Shown in pieces: positions 33,420 to 44,533 of a stretch of 64,000 nt of DNA (its first letter is position 1; every line of letters starts with the position of its first letter). Position numbers and translations under genes: made by a program. This DNA is from Hydnum rufescens UP504 (Eukaryota > Basidiomycota > Agaricomycetes > Cantharellales > Hydnaceae). The notes beneath the pieces were generated by a model. It was not told the origin of the DNA. It saw nothing but the letters and a program-made list of their open reading frames with translations, and searched no databases. The stretch lies in contig MU129068.1 of the NCBI GenBank assembly GCA_014904985.1, positions 1-64,000 of the forward strand, in the 5' to 3' direction.

Positions 33420-34645
33420 TGTTGGAGGGAAAAATCCCTGTAACATAGGATCCCCTTTTGATGCTGAGTTTTCCAATGAATGAATTAAAAATGTGATAAT
33501 ATGTCTTCTGATTATCATGTCTTTCATTGATTCAAAAATGAGCATGAGTTCCACACATTTGAAAAACACATGAATGGGATGCTCTCTCACCCTGTACATA
33601 GGGCAAACTTGTCAGGCCTTCAACAGGCCACAGGGATCATATTCATCTACATCTTACCACAAGCTCAATTTGTTGTGGACATGGCAATTCAACTTGCTCT
33701 CTGTATATTGACTTCAATTCCCCTTCAATTCCTTCACACATTTCCTGTTGCCTTAGGGAGTCTGGCAAATTTATGTTATGTAATCTGGATTCAGCAATTG
33801 GCAGGTCCTCCTGTTCCTCCAGTTCCAACTTGCAGACTGGTCACATGTTCAAATGGGGGCAATGCAGTACTCTCAAGGAATATTTTCCAATGTTGCCTGT
33901 CAGTTTTTATCCAATTTGCTCACAAATATAGTGCCTGAAGGCTATGAGCAATACATATCAAAAAATACTGATTACATGTTTATTGGATGAAAATTGAAGC
34001 TTCTGGAATAATTCTATTATATGGTTCACAATCTGGAGATGTATTTTTCAAGTTTCTCTGCCAGTTCTCATCCAATTTATGCACAACAACCACATCCAGA
34101 AAGGTATTGAAAATTTCAATCCAATGATACCAAGGGCATCCCAAACAATGGAAAACTCAGCATTCTATATCTGAATCCCCCCATGTCTCAGGAGAACATC
34201 ATTCCTCCTTCCAATTTTCAAATATTGAATATTGTTCAGTAGCCTTATACCTGATGGAGAGGATGTTCAGGATGACTTATTCCACTATTCCTCAAGGGAA
34301 TTTGTCCAAAGGAGAAGGAGGAACAGCCATTTTATGCCTTATTTCCCTCTTTTGATTTGTAAATTGATATCTCTGTCAGTTTTGAAACTTTTGACTTCAT
34401 TTCTTTTTCTGTACATTTCCCCTATCCCCCTGCTTCCACTGGATATTTCATCTCATAGCCAGGCTGTATATTAAGTGAAGTGTGCTGGAACTTTGATTAT
34501 CTTCCCCTCCCTCCAGTCTGAAGCACTGAAGTATTGCTGCTAGATTTTCAGGCAAATTCCACTTGAAGAATTTTCTCCTACTACAGTTTGAATAGGGCCT
34601 TAGGATTAGGATGTGGTATTTGTGATACAACTTCATTCTTCATCC
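33420..34645 (-). mobile_element. Degenerate LTR2-family LTR fragment
   Basis: Starts TGTTGGAGGG, the reverse complement of the LTR2 end CCCTCCAACA. It then follows the reverse complement of 38,520-39,714: for example acttattccactattcctcaagg near 34,275 matches the reverse of the LTR2 region near 38,850, and ctgtatattaagtg near 34,462 also matches. Nearly all CpGs are lost. The last 190 bp or so of the LTR cannot be found. Confidence 0.6.
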
Positions 34646-34674
34646 TCCTGCCTATGGTTACTGAAGTTACAGTT

Positions 34675-34826
34675 TGAACCACAGAAACCCAAGTTCAAAC
34701 CATAACCTGACCATGGTCAGGTCTCATTCCAGTCAGGTTTTTCCCACTTTCCTATTCAGTCTGGTTGTGGTTCAGACCTTTCATGTACTGTGGAAACTGG
34801 TTTAAAACCAGGTTCAAACTGCAACC
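34675..34826. repeat. Small inverted-repeat segment, possible MITE remnant
   Basis: CAGTTTGAACC near 34,671 is mirrored by GGTTCAAACTG near 34,815. The interior contains the palindrome CCTGACCATGGTCAGG and several further GGTTY-AACC half-sites. A TA precedes the left end but no TA follows the right end, so a transposition origin is only possible. Confidence 0.35.
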
Positions 34827-34834
34827 TGTATCAC

Positions 34835-35260
34835 TAATTACATAGAAAATCATATTGTACATATGTACATATCTGCATATGCCATATAGAACTCGCTTTC
34901 TGCACATAGTTGAGATAAATGCCAAATTCCTCTGAGGGTTGTCCAAATGAGTGGGAAGGAAATTGGGAACTCAGAAGATACATACCTGGACATCCTTCAC
35001 AAAGTTCAGATATTGGCACACTGCCCTTCTTCTTGCCTATGCACTCATATTTTTGTTTATTATTGGGAGCTTTTAATCCTTGCCAAGGAAGACTTCCACA
35101 CAAGAAGTACATGAACACATGCCCAAGACCTTTGATATCATCACACCGCAACTGTTCTGTGTACACAAAATCTATGAAGAGCTTCAGGGCAAGAAGCATC
35201 CCAGTTTTTAGATAAGATCTTACCTATCAAAGTCTGTATCATGCAGTTTTGAGTCTCACA
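34835..35260 (-). pseudogene. Casein kinase 1 (CK1) kinase-domain fragment
   Basis: On the minus strand the segment encodes [20 protein letters not shown], then [25 protein letters not shown] and, after a 50-bp GT-AG intron at about 34,980-34,931, [10 protein letters not shown]. These are the signature C-lobe motifs of CK1 protein kinases ([38 protein letters not shown]). The upstream EQLRCDD replaces the usual EQSRRDD. The N-lobe and catalytic loop are absent: an LTR3 copy begins at 35,371 on the 5' side, and sequence beyond that insertion does not continue the kinase. It is probably a truncated copy of a housekeeping kinase gene. Confidence 0.7.
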
Positions 35261-35370
35261 TATCGGCAAGGGGTATAGTAAGGTAAACAGAGCAATGTTG
35301 CAAAGGAATATGGGATCCTGTATGGGTACTTCTCTCCATAATGTTGTATATAGATCTTTGCTTGAGCTGA

Positions 35371-35908
35371 TGTGGAAGATAAAAATATCCAGTATCAGAA
35401 AATGCAAAATCACACCACTCCCAGCCTTTGGATGATCACATGACCAATTACAAAACTAATTTTGGCTGCATGTGGAAACTGAATTCATTCTATAACTCTG
35501 TCAGTTTTGATCAAAGAGGTATGCCCATATAATGCTTGGAAAGCCATGATTCACACCTTTCGAATAGTACCAAACACAAGTTGAACAGACCAAAACTGCA
35601 CACTCCAGACCAATATTACTACCAAAATCCGGAATTTCCAGTAAAAAATGAATTTATCTGTCAGTTCGCATCCAATCCTCTCAGAACAACCATGCCTAGA
35701 AAAATATAAAAAATCCACATCCAATGGTACTGAGCACATGAAGAACAGATTAAAACTGAACTCTACAGAACAATATTACTATCAGAATCAACACCCATCA
35801 GTATTTTACAAATTTCTCTGTCAGTTCACATCCAATCTGCTTGGAACCACCATGCCCAGAAATCTGTTAAAAATATGCATCGAATGATACCAAGAACATC
35901 TATTATGG
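35371..35908 (+). mobile_element. LTR3 copy C/D, left part
   Basis: Aligns with the first 540 bp of LTR3 copy A, but with over a dozen CpGs turned to TpG or CpA. It stops at CTATTATGG, where the LTR1 element begins. The rest of the same LTR resumes at 53,408. The flanks gctga (left) and ccaag (right, after 54,538) do not match, so this insertion has lost its target duplication or has recombined. Confidence 0.82.
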
Positions 35909-36767
35909 TATAGAAGAGACCTAATGGGCTTTATTTGTTTTGATCAGCTAAAATGTTATAAGGTGTTTGTTTAGAATGTGTTAGATGAGGACAGATCAGT
36001 TTTGAGGGGTTATGTGCCACTCAACTGTTGTTTTGTACTAGTTTTGTTGTTGGTTTGACTTTAGGACTCAAACACAAGACTCCAAGATAGATGCTTAGCA
36101 CAAGATTTGAACACAGGACCTTCAGACACTCCAAAATGTGGATAGCAAGACACCAAGATTTGAACACAAGACCTTTGAGACACTTCCAAGACACTTCAAG
36201 ACACAACTGCAAGACTTGAGATTCAAACACATGACTTCAAGAATGGATGTCTAGCAACTCCTACTCTGAGGGTTCTACAACTATCCACTATTCTTCACAC
36301 GACTAAGCAATACTGACACACTCTGATTCTCTTATTCCCTTTTATACTCTTCTCCTTGTTCAAGATACTATTATTCTCTCTACTAATGGGTACTTGGATA
36401 CTAGGGTACAATGATCCTCAGGGAACACCTTGATCCTTAGAGGGGGCTCCTCTTCAGATGCCCCTCCTGCACTAAATCCCCCCTCTCTTTATACCTCTCT
36501 GAACCCTCCACATGACTCATCCACTTACTAATCCTCTTACTCACCCTTTAGTTATGCTCACTCATTGCCTTACCAATTGTCTTACTCACCTCCCTCCTTA
36601 CTAACCCTTTGCTAGATCACCTGCCTTTAAGTCATGTGCCAAAATGCGGACTTCCTTAGTATAAGTGGTTATACTTCTCTTCCAGAGTTCAATGCTTGTA
36701 AGATGCAGATTTTCTTGAAGGGGTTAAACCAAGGGGTTTTTGAGACCAGAAACTTTTCTCTTCTACA
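35909..36767 (-). repeat. LTR1, 3' LTR
   Basis: The 859-bp LTR reads TATAGAAGAG at its left edge and CTCTTCTACA at its right. The inverted termini imply an original TGTAGAAGAG end in which G has become A. It has the same length as the 5' LTR, with about 12 substitutions between them. Confidence 0.92.
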
Positions 36768-38333
36768 GGTGGTGAACACTTTTTGATTGCAGTCCCTTGC
36801 AATCTTCCTACATCATAGCATGCAAATTCCTCCTGCTCACCCAACTGAAATACCACCATTTCCATCCCTCTATCCACCACAAAAGGTTCTCTACTGACAG
36901 CCCTTGTCCTCTCCATATAAGATCGCTGATAGTCAGATAAAAGGCTTATTTCCTTTTTACATCAGCATTCATTTATACTCCTATCATCCCTTTTATTAGG
37001 CTTACCCTGTAATTCGTCTGTGATTGCTAGGTACAAGTGACTCATGGCAAAGGTCCACAGAGGTACAACATCATTCTCTGCTACTCGCAATAGCACAACG
37101 AACTTGATTTCGATGTCTCGACAGTGATAGGGGACATAGCTCTGCAGCATAGGTATGTCGTAAATCGTCCATTTTATTTCTTTTGATACAAGTATTCCTT
37201 CATAACACGTGTGAGGAGTTGGGCAATATCGAATGGATGCCGAGGGCCACAAAAGACGAAATGGTTCTGGACTGTGATAATCGAATGCTCGGTAAAGTAG
37301 ATGGGTAACTTGGAGAGGCATGGAGACAACCTGATCACTTTTGATTGATGAAGGCATGAGTTCAATCTGCCTTTATACCCATTCTTGTTTCTCTTATCTC
37401 CTGTGACAGCTTATTTGAACTTCAACTTCTTTTGGTGCTTTTATTGATTCCGTCATATTTGTTGACACCAATGACCCCCCCCTTTTTTTTTTTTTTGGAA
37501 GCTAATTAACTGCACCCCATATCTCTCTTCGTTTGTTTAGTTCTCTGAGATAAGCTTCATAAGCTAGAGTGCTATTTGTTTGATGAAGACTTCTTTACCT
37601 GTGACATACTCCCAATTCATTCTCTGGTACTCAAATGGGGAAGACAGGTGATTGAAACCATGCTGATGATGATGACAATTTGGAATATTGAATGCAAATA
37701 TATCACCATCGATGATCCCACCATTGGCAAGGTCCACATTTCTGTGATGATCTGGTACCCGCATGTTGAGTATTGCCATAGACCCTTTGATTCGAATAAT
37801 CCATGCTTGCATTATGGTCTTGTAGCCCGTCAGCACAGATCCAACCATTTCACCCATTGCTCCTTCCAGGTTTTGAAAATGCTCGATCGATGCTGAGGTT
37901 CGTCGGTATACGTGTGTTATTGTCATGATTGGTTGTGGGTATGGAATGAATCTTTGATAGTCAAAGGGAATGTGAGAAACTTGAGGCATGGTGAACACTT
38001 TTGATTTTTGCTCCTAGTACCATTGTTCTTTTTATTCCCTTCCTTCAGATCGTCCTGGCTTGATATAGCCTTATGTCCAAATTTCTTCAAATTAAATTTG
38101 TCCTCTTTTTCCTTTTGTGGTTTAGATTGATCATTATTCAAATCTCCATTCTTAGAAGTTGGACAAATCATGCACAAATACAGGGATGAAGCAATTGCCT
38201 AAAGGAATTTCCCCATATAGGTCAAGTTCCAATTCCACCCTGACTTTAAAGACTGTCTCGTTTTGTTCGATAATGGTGCAATCGTAATTTGTGAGCAGTG
38301 CATAGGTGAAATGGAGAGGATTCGCCTGAACGT
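36768..38333 (-). other. Extra 3' region of the LTR1 element, distal part
   Basis: Contains minus-strand open frames at 37,357-36,962 (131 codons) and 37,998-37,564 (144 codons, including HHRNVDLANGGIIDGDIFAF), and the downstream half of a frame split by the nested element (38,333-38,152). None resembles a domain I know. A run of about 18 T at 37,480-37,497 follows seven C. The stretch beside the LTR (gtgaacactttt..gattgcag) recurs next to LTR3 copy E at 63,846, so related families share this 3' end. Confidence 0.5.
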
Positions 38334-39714
38334 TGTAAGCAGGTTGGTTATTAAACCAATCCAACTACTGTCCACGATGTTGAGCCGGGGACGAAAGAGG
38401 GGATCACAGATCTAATCCGGATGTTCAGGTTCGAGTGGGGGAAGGTCTTTTGAACAGGGGAAATTGCAGTGAGCCAACAAAGCCCAAGCAATTAAGTGAG
38501 AATGTGTCTTTCAGTCAAATTACCACACCCTAAGAATCTCTTCTTGAGACCTTAGTCAAAGTGTAGTTAGAATTCGCTTTTTGTAGTGAGAAATCACCCA
38601 GGGACCAGCAGCTGTTCAAGGAGCTTCAAACTGGAGGGAGGGGGAGAACTAATGAATTTGTGTGCTAGCTGCACCTAATATACAATCCAGACTTCGACTG
38701 AATAGAAAGTGAAAAGTCGGACTTAAGGGACACACAGAGAAAAGAAATCAAGTTAAAATCTTCAAAACTGATGGAGATATTCCAATTTCAAGATAAAAGG
38801 GGAGATTGACACATTACATGCTATTCCTCCTTCAAACCTGGACAAGTTCCCTTAAGGAAAAGTGGAATAGGTCGCCCTGAGGGTCTTCTCCATCGGACAT
38901 AAGAGGGCCGGAAGTAATTCGCTATTTTGAATGGTGGAGCAAAGGGGGAGTCATGGGGAGGGAGTTGTCTTGTGAAAAATGGAGTTCGCGTCCGCTCGTT
39001 TTGCCCTTGGTACCGTTCGATGCGCATTTTTAACAGCTTTCAGGGCATGGTCGTTTCGAGTCGATCCGATCAAAACTGACGGAGAAATTCGAAAAATACT
39101 CCTTCAGAGTATGAATCATGGCAAGATATTGTTACAGGGACCGCATTTTTGATCCGTTCGTTTCGTGTTTGGTACCGTTCGATAGGTACGATTCGTATCT
39201 TTCTGGGCGCGGTCGTTTCGAGTCGATCCGATCAAAAATGACGGAGAAATTCGAAAAATACTCCTTCAGAGTAGTGCAGCCCCTATCTGGATCATGTGAT
39301 GGATCCGCGAGTCCAGAATTAGAACTAGGCCCGGTCCGCATCGTTACATAATCACAATTCATTGCCCTTAAGGCAATAGGATGGCTTGGAAGAGCAGGCA
39401 AGTCATCCAGACTTGAAGAAAGATGGCAAGTTGAATTGCCTTGTCCAAAGAAAATGGACTTGAAGTAGGGCATAAACTGCCCCTTTTTGATGAGGACTGT
39501 TGAAGTCCGACGGATAGTCAATAAATTGACTGGTAGACATGGTAAAGGAATGAGGCGATATTATGGGTTGGAAAGGGGTAGGAATCCAATTGATTTCTTG
39601 AATAAACGAATGGCGATAAAATTAAATGAGCGCGGTGACATATAATTGATTCGTTCGTAGGGAAAATGGCCTCGGATGAGGATTTCTATGGTGTAGGGAT
39701 TTATCCCTCCAACA
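38334..39714 (-). repeat. LTR2, 3' LTR of the nested element
   Basis: A 1,381-bp LTR related to the solo LTR at 52,035-53,403 and the fragment at 33,420. It contains an internal duplication of about 75 bp (gtttcgagtcgatccgatca near 39,052 and 39,219). Confidence 0.8.
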
Positions 39715-39795
39715 TATTAGGCCTCAGCTAAGTCGTGGTCCCTTGCGACAGGCATCCAAAAATATATTCTCGTTGTACAATACGCCGTCATGTGA

Positions 39796-41670
39796 TTAAA
39801 GCTCTGACGGGGCATTGCCGACGACAACAGGTTCGCTTCGTTCTTGTTCGTTCGACTGGGAAGACGGTTCTTCGACTAAGACCTCCGGTTGTTTAAACAC
39901 AAGTGGCGTAGGTCTGTTCGCCAAATCTGGCTCCTTCCACAGTTCCTTCTTCTCACTAGGCCTGTATGAGTTGAAACAGCGGGGCGGAAAACGTTCTGCC
40001 ATGTTGCAGTCGAAGGTAAGGAATTCGGGGTTTGTTAAATCACTAGTCGTCATTATGATCTCAGTTAACCCATCGTTCCCAATTAGTCGATGTGTTCCTT
40101 CAATGTAGGAATGCTCCGATTTCACAGAACTCGATACTTCAGTATGCATCATTGGAGTTCCTAACCAAAGATTCGCACAAAGACGCTTCGATGTCGTGCC
40201 CCAAGGCAACCAGTTAAACAGTTCAGGTACGAAGTTAATCCCATTCGGGAATTGGGTCTGATCGTTTTCCTCATTTAGCTTTCCGCGGCTGTAATCCCAT
40301 AACTCGCGTTCTTCTTCGATAAACGGGTCTAGATCATCATCTTCTTCCTTTATAGGTTCATAACCTAAGGCACGACGTTTGGCCGCCTCGTATTTCAACT
40401 TCCAGAACTCGATTTGTTCGTCTGGATCCGTTATCTCCCAAGGCCTAAGCCTGCGTCGGTCACCCGGTCTGGCTGCAGAGGATATCACAAGATCTTCCTC
40501 GTAATAATTCCATATGGGTTTCGTAACGATAGGTTCCGTGTTCTCTCGAAAATGGTAAAGCTTTAATCTTTTCCAGGCTATTGGCTTGCGCAAGATGACA
40601 CCATCGGGTTGTTGTACGATATACGCGCCAGACGGCCTTCGTTGAACGATTATAAACGGTCCGTACCATTTAGCCATTCCTTTTTGACCATGCTGAGTAT
40701 CTAGGGCCTCATTATAAACAATAACCCATTCTCCTGGGCGATATTCCCTGGATCTCATTCGCGCTGCGTGTTTCCGATTGAAGGCAGCAGCTGCTTTCCT
40801 TTGCGAGTTTTCGTTTGCTAACATGGCCTTGTCTAGTAGATCATCTCGTTTGCTGATCTGCAAAATCCTTAATGCAAGAAGGTCTTCGGTACTTTTTACA
40901 GACGGCCAATCCAAAGAGTGGAAAGTGCGGTCTTTAACGTCGTGGGGCATAAGCGGGTGCTGGCCATACAGCAAATAGTAGGGAGTGTATCCCGTGTTTC
41001 GTTTAACCGTCACCCGATCAGCCCAAATAGCATGGCCTAAATAGTCGGGCCAATCGTAGATTCGGATCGACAATATCTTCCATAGCGCGTTAATCCATAC
41101 GGCATGTCCACATTCGGATTTTCTGTTTGCTTGAGGATTATAAGGTGATATTTTAACAACAGGCACCTTATATTTCTGCATGAGGCCCTCAACAGCTCCT
41201 TTGAACTCAGATCCGTTATCGATTGTAAGCTGGAAAATGCAGCCGTATCGACACATGATGTCGAATAAAAAGTCGGCGATCTTGTCCGACGATAAAGCTT
41301 TCAGCTTCGTAGCCTCGAGAAACCCGGTAAGATTGTCAACTAGATCAACAACATATCTAAACCCGTGTTTCCCTTTAGGCATATGGACCGAGTCCATATC
41401 GAATCGCCTGAGTAACGTGCGAGTATACTGCGGTTGAATAGGAATCGTATTCCTGTAAGTCGATCGCATTTGGCATTCATGGCAAGTCAGGCAGTACTGA
41501 GCGACAAAATTGTACATGTTAGGCCACCAGTACGAGTCTCTGACTTCCCTTGCCGACAGGCATCCAAAATATATTTCGTTGTACAATACGCCGTCGATGT
41601 TGAATTTTAAGCTTCTGACCATAAACTGCCCCTTTTTGATGAGGACTGTTGAAGTCCGACGGATAGTCAA
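39796..41670 (-). CDS. Integrase and C-terminal pol region of the nested LTR2 element
   Basis: A 624-codon frame. The first 16 or so residues come from the LTR remnant, so the true upstream part of pol is deleted. It then shows the zinc-binding tail (CLTCHECQ), the integrase core with D in FDMDSVHMP, D in LTIDNGSEF and E in NPQANRKSE, then GYTPYYLLYGQHP and a long hydrophilic C-terminus (EEDDDLDPFIEEERELWDYS). Integrases join retroelement cDNA to the host genome; here no reverse transcriptase is left to supply cDNA. It is open throughout and CpG-rich, in contrast to the LTR1 pol around it. No chromodomain is evident. Confidence 0.8.
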   Translation of the reverse strand: MTIRRTSTVLIKKGQFMVRSLKFNIDGVLYNEIYFGCLSAREVRDSYWWPNMYNFVAQYCLTCHECQMRSTYRNTIPIQPQYTRTLLRRFDMDSVHMPKGKHGFRYVVDLVDNLTGFLEATKLKALSSDKIADFLFDIMCRYGCIFQLTIDNGSEFKGAVEGLMQKYKVPVVKISPYNPQANRKSECGHAVWINALWKILSIRIYDWPDYLGHAIWADRVTVKRNTGYTPYYLLYGQHPLMPHDVKDRTFHSLDWPSVKSTEDLLALRILQISKRDDLLDKAMLANENSQRKAAAAFNRKHAARMRSREYRPGEWVIVYNEALDTQHGQKGMAKWYGPFIIVQRRPSGAYIVQQPDGVILRKPIAWKRLKLYHFRENTEPIVTKPIWNYYEEDLVISSAARPGDRRRLRPWEITDPDEQIEFWKLKYEAAKRRALGYEPIKEEDDDLDPFIEEERELWDYSRGKLNEENDQTQFPNGINFVPELFNWLPWGTTSKRLCANLWLGTPMMHTEVSSSVKSEHSYIEGTHRLIGNDGLTEIIMTTSDLTNPEFLTFDCNMAERFPPRCFNSYRPSEKKELWKEPDLANRPTPLVFKQPEVLVEEPSSQSNEQERSEPVVVGNAPSEL

Positions 41671-41867
41671 TAAATTGACTGGTAGACATGGTAAAGGAAT
41701 GAGGCGATATTATGGGTTGGAAAGGGGTAGGAATCCAATTGATTTCTTGAATAAACGAATGGCGATAAAATTAAATGAGCGCGGTGACATATAATTGATT
41801 CGTTCGTAGGGAAAATGGCCTCGGATGAGGATTTCTATGGTGTAGGGATTTATCCCTCCAACAACGT

Positions 41868-44533
41868 TTGGACAAAAATATCCATGTTCGCCTTTTCGCA
41901 AGTACAATAGTGGTGAAGCTGGACTAGTTATGACGATGCTCGCTCGCATTCATTGTTCAACACTCGGGTTGGTGGTTATAACTTGGATATCCTCGTCCAT
42001 CTGGTTTTAAACTTCTTTTTAGATGACTGAAAGCTTTTAAGTCGAAACTCTTACTTGTGCGAGTGATACCGAATATAAGGATGAGAGCAGATTTTTAGAA
42101 GTGTCTAGTCTTTTATATATGTGGAATTTCAATTGGGCTGTCAGAATTCCTGACCTCTGCTTTCATCGGCCTAGATTTAATTGTTGGAGTTCTTCCTGTT
42201 TTCCTTTGTTCTTTTGGATATCCCTTAGTTCAACAGTTCCTATTCCTCACTTGCTTTTGTTCATATTTCCCTCCTCTTTCTTTTTTTTTTTTTTTGAAGG
42301 TGCAGACAACGTGTTCAACATGTTGAACGTCAGGTTTATTGTACATTTACGTGAGTGTATTCACTCAGTTTGAAAGAAAGAGAAAAAAAAGAAAAGATGG
42401 TTGAGACAGACAGGTTGAAGAGATTGCCCATAAGGTGGTAGTGAATCAATGGACGGCCATTGTACAAGAACTCAAGTGCATTCACTCAGAAGAAAGGAAA
42501 AGAAAAAAAGCTAGAGATGATGATTTGCAAGATGGATTCGGTGATGATTGGAAAGGGATTGGAGAAGGGGAAGTGGAATGAGTGTTTGAGCAAGAAACAC
42601 AGTCTTGAGGTCGTGGAGTGGTCGATATGAAGGTTGTATTCAGGGACACGTATCTTCCCTATTGTCTGTGTGTAAGGTTCTGTTCTTTTGTGCATAAGGA
42701 TAGAGTGTTTCAACGTTACCATTCTTCGACTTCATTCTCGACTTCTATCATATCATCTTCTTCTTCTTCCTGCATAGGCGAAATAGGTGGCGAGATGGGG
42801 TTACGACCCGAGATGTCCATGAGTTTGAACGGATGTGGGTCCAGCTTAAGCAGAGCCCATTCTTTATCGCGCAGTTTGGTCTGAATTTCTTGAACTGTGC
42901 GGGTATATTTCTCGATCGTGTAAGGCTGGCACTTGAGAGGGGACATGAAACGACTTCCATCTGCAAAAACATCTAAGAGGTTAGTAAGGCGCCTGGCAAA
43001 ATGATGATGGAGATGGAAAGCATAAATCAGGGAGTATAGTTCTTCTTGTCTGACTATGTCCATGGTGAGAGAAAAGATGTGGGAAAACTTGTCACTCTGT
43101 GTTAATTCAATCTGTTGGCTGCTTGCAAGCGCATAACTGTATAGACAGATAGATTCTTCATTACGAGCATTGATTTTCTTGCTGAGGTTATTGAAATGGG
43201 TGATGCGATCAAGAAGGATGTTATTGGTGTGAACGAGAGTAGTGCTGAGTTGAGCCAGTTGACCGATGTGGCCTTCCTGTGCCTGCATAAGCTGCATGAG
43301 TCACAAGGTAGTGTTGGCAATGCTTTTCAGATCGTTTTCTCACTTCTCATAATATTTGGCATGGATTCCCTCGAGTTGCTTGGCTCTTTCATGATCAAGA
43401 TATGCCTTGTATGATGTTTGACCATATCATTGGGTTTTCTTTGATCCTGTGATGTTAGAGCGATGCTTGTGCGAGTAAAAGCATTTGGGTATTTTGAGTT
43501 GAATGGGCAACTCAGTGTCGCAAGTGTCCATTCGGGTGGACATCTTGTTCGATTGTAAGGATGTTGGTTTGGAATCCATACTATGAGAATTCGTGTCATC
43601 AGGAGGTTGAGTTTTGACAGAGGCTTTGAGTTTTTGCACAGTTTCCTTGTCCTGCGACATTAGCTTGTTTTTGTAACAGAAGTTTTCTAAGTATTTTACC
43701 ATAATATTAAACTTCTTAATCTGTTTGGCAAGAGTGCATGGGTTTGGGATTGGATCTCTGAGAGACACCGAAGTTCGAACACTTGATTGTTCTGGTGAAG
43801 GAGTTTGAGGGACTACTGTGACCAGCTTGTGGAGAGGAAGAAGTGGAAGAGGATTCATTGGGATTAGAGTCAATGAGGAAGAAGAAAGGACCATTGGTTT
43901 TTCGTTGTTGATTTCGTCAATGTCTATTGTTCCCTGTTTTCAGTTCTTCTTTATACTCGTTGTTTGTTGCTTACTTATGGGATTGCTAGCAGATCCTGTG
44001 GGTCCTGCGAATATTATGACTTGTTTGTATTGTAGCTTTCTTGTGGTCATGTCGCGGGAAGATTTTTTGATGGGGCCAGATGCCATTATCCAAGAAAGTC
44101 AGTTTTCGTGATTGGAGAAGGAATTGGTGGGAAGAAGGAAAGCAGGCAGCAAAGGTGGAGTTTTTGATTGCATCTTGGATGTAGTAGCAATTTTAGTCAT
44201 AGTTTTCAGCGATTGCCAAATCCACGCGGTTAACATCTGGCTCTGAGGTCTTTTCAAATTGGAAAAGTGGGGCTTTATGGTAGGACCATGGTTGTGGGCT
44301 TTATCTGAGATAAATCCTAGGGCAAAGAAAATGAAAAAAAAAGCAAGAAAAAAAAGTGAAATGTGGTTTGGGGAATGAAAACATCCATTTAAGGCAGATT
44401 CACTGGGTGTAGCAGTGGATCCTGCTTCTCTAGTGTGACTAAGCCTATAGTAATCTGTAAATTCTGCCATTTCCACTCGATGTACTTGTCTTCCCAATAA
44501 GCCCATGTGTCTGTGGCTTTTGGAGGTGGCCAC
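41868..44533 (-). other. Extra 3' region of the LTR1 element, proximal part
   Basis: Open minus-strand frames follow the pol tail: 44,533-44,099 (with a phenylalanine-rich hydrophobic stretch ISLFFLAFFFIFFALGF partly encoded by A/T runs), 43,894-43,427 and 43,297-42,716. The last has 193 codons and includes HHHFARRLTNLLDVFADGSR and an acidic C-terminus. I do not recognise any of them. Purine-rich runs on the minus strand at 42,270-42,296 and 42,375-42,395 could be polypurine tracts. Frames may be exons of one spliced protein. Confidence 0.45.
42716..43297 (-). CDS. Unassigned 193-codon ORF downstream of pol in the LTR1 element
   Basis: The longest intact frame in the extra 3' region. It looks mostly helical, with repeated Q/L/T-rich segments near the start (QEGHIGQLAQLSTTL) and an acidic stretch EEEEDDMIEVENEVEEW at the end. 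No signal peptide or membrane segment is visible in this frame, so an envelope-like role is not supported. It sits between the integrase end and the 3' LTR, where most fungal gypsy elements have nothing. Confidence 0.4.
   Translation of the reverse strand: MQLMQAQEGHIGQLAQLSTTLVHTNNILLDRITHFNNLSKKINARNEESICLYSYALASSQQIELTQSDKFSHIFSLTMDIVRQEELYSLIYAFHLHHHFARRLTNLLDVFADGSRFMSPLKCQPYTIEKYTRTVQEIQTKLRDKEWALLKLDPHPFKLMDISGRNPISPPISPMQEEEEDDMIEVENEVEEW

Larger units (their letters stand above)
38334..41863 (-). mobile_element. Nested, internally deleted Ty3/gypsy element (LTR2 family)
   Basis: Left edge TGTAAGCAGG and right edge CCCTCCAACA are flanked by ACGT (38,330-38,333 and 41,864-41,867). It has one full LTR (38,334-39,714). 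The other side keeps only the terminal 244 bp (41,620-41,863), identical or nearly so to 39,471-39,714. Between them lies only the integrase part of pol; the primer site, gag, protease, RT and RNase H are missing. It is CpG-rich, unlike its host element, so it is probably a recent arrival. Confidence 0.85.
38152..41949 (-). pseudogene. Small LTR1-element ORF split by the nested retrotransposon
   Basis: The frame from 41,949 to 41,864 (ending GEHGYFCPNV) continues without a break at 38,333 (QANPLHFTYALL) once the nested element and one ACGT are ignored. It then runs to a stop at 38,152. The result is a small protein of roughly 90 residues with no recognised domain. The clean join supports both the nested insertion and the idea that this 3' region was once coding. 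Confidence 0.55.

Noticed and set aside
33420..33445. Hairpin GTTGGAGGGAAAAATCCC as a terminator
   Set aside because: It is the conserved tip of an LTR2-family LTR and the genome is eukaryotic; no terminator role is implied.
44340..44380. Envelope-like membrane protein in the LTR1 3' region
   Set aside because: The hydrophobic stretch is phenylalanine-rich sequence encoded partly by A/T runs, without a signal peptide or a second membrane segment; not enough for an env call.
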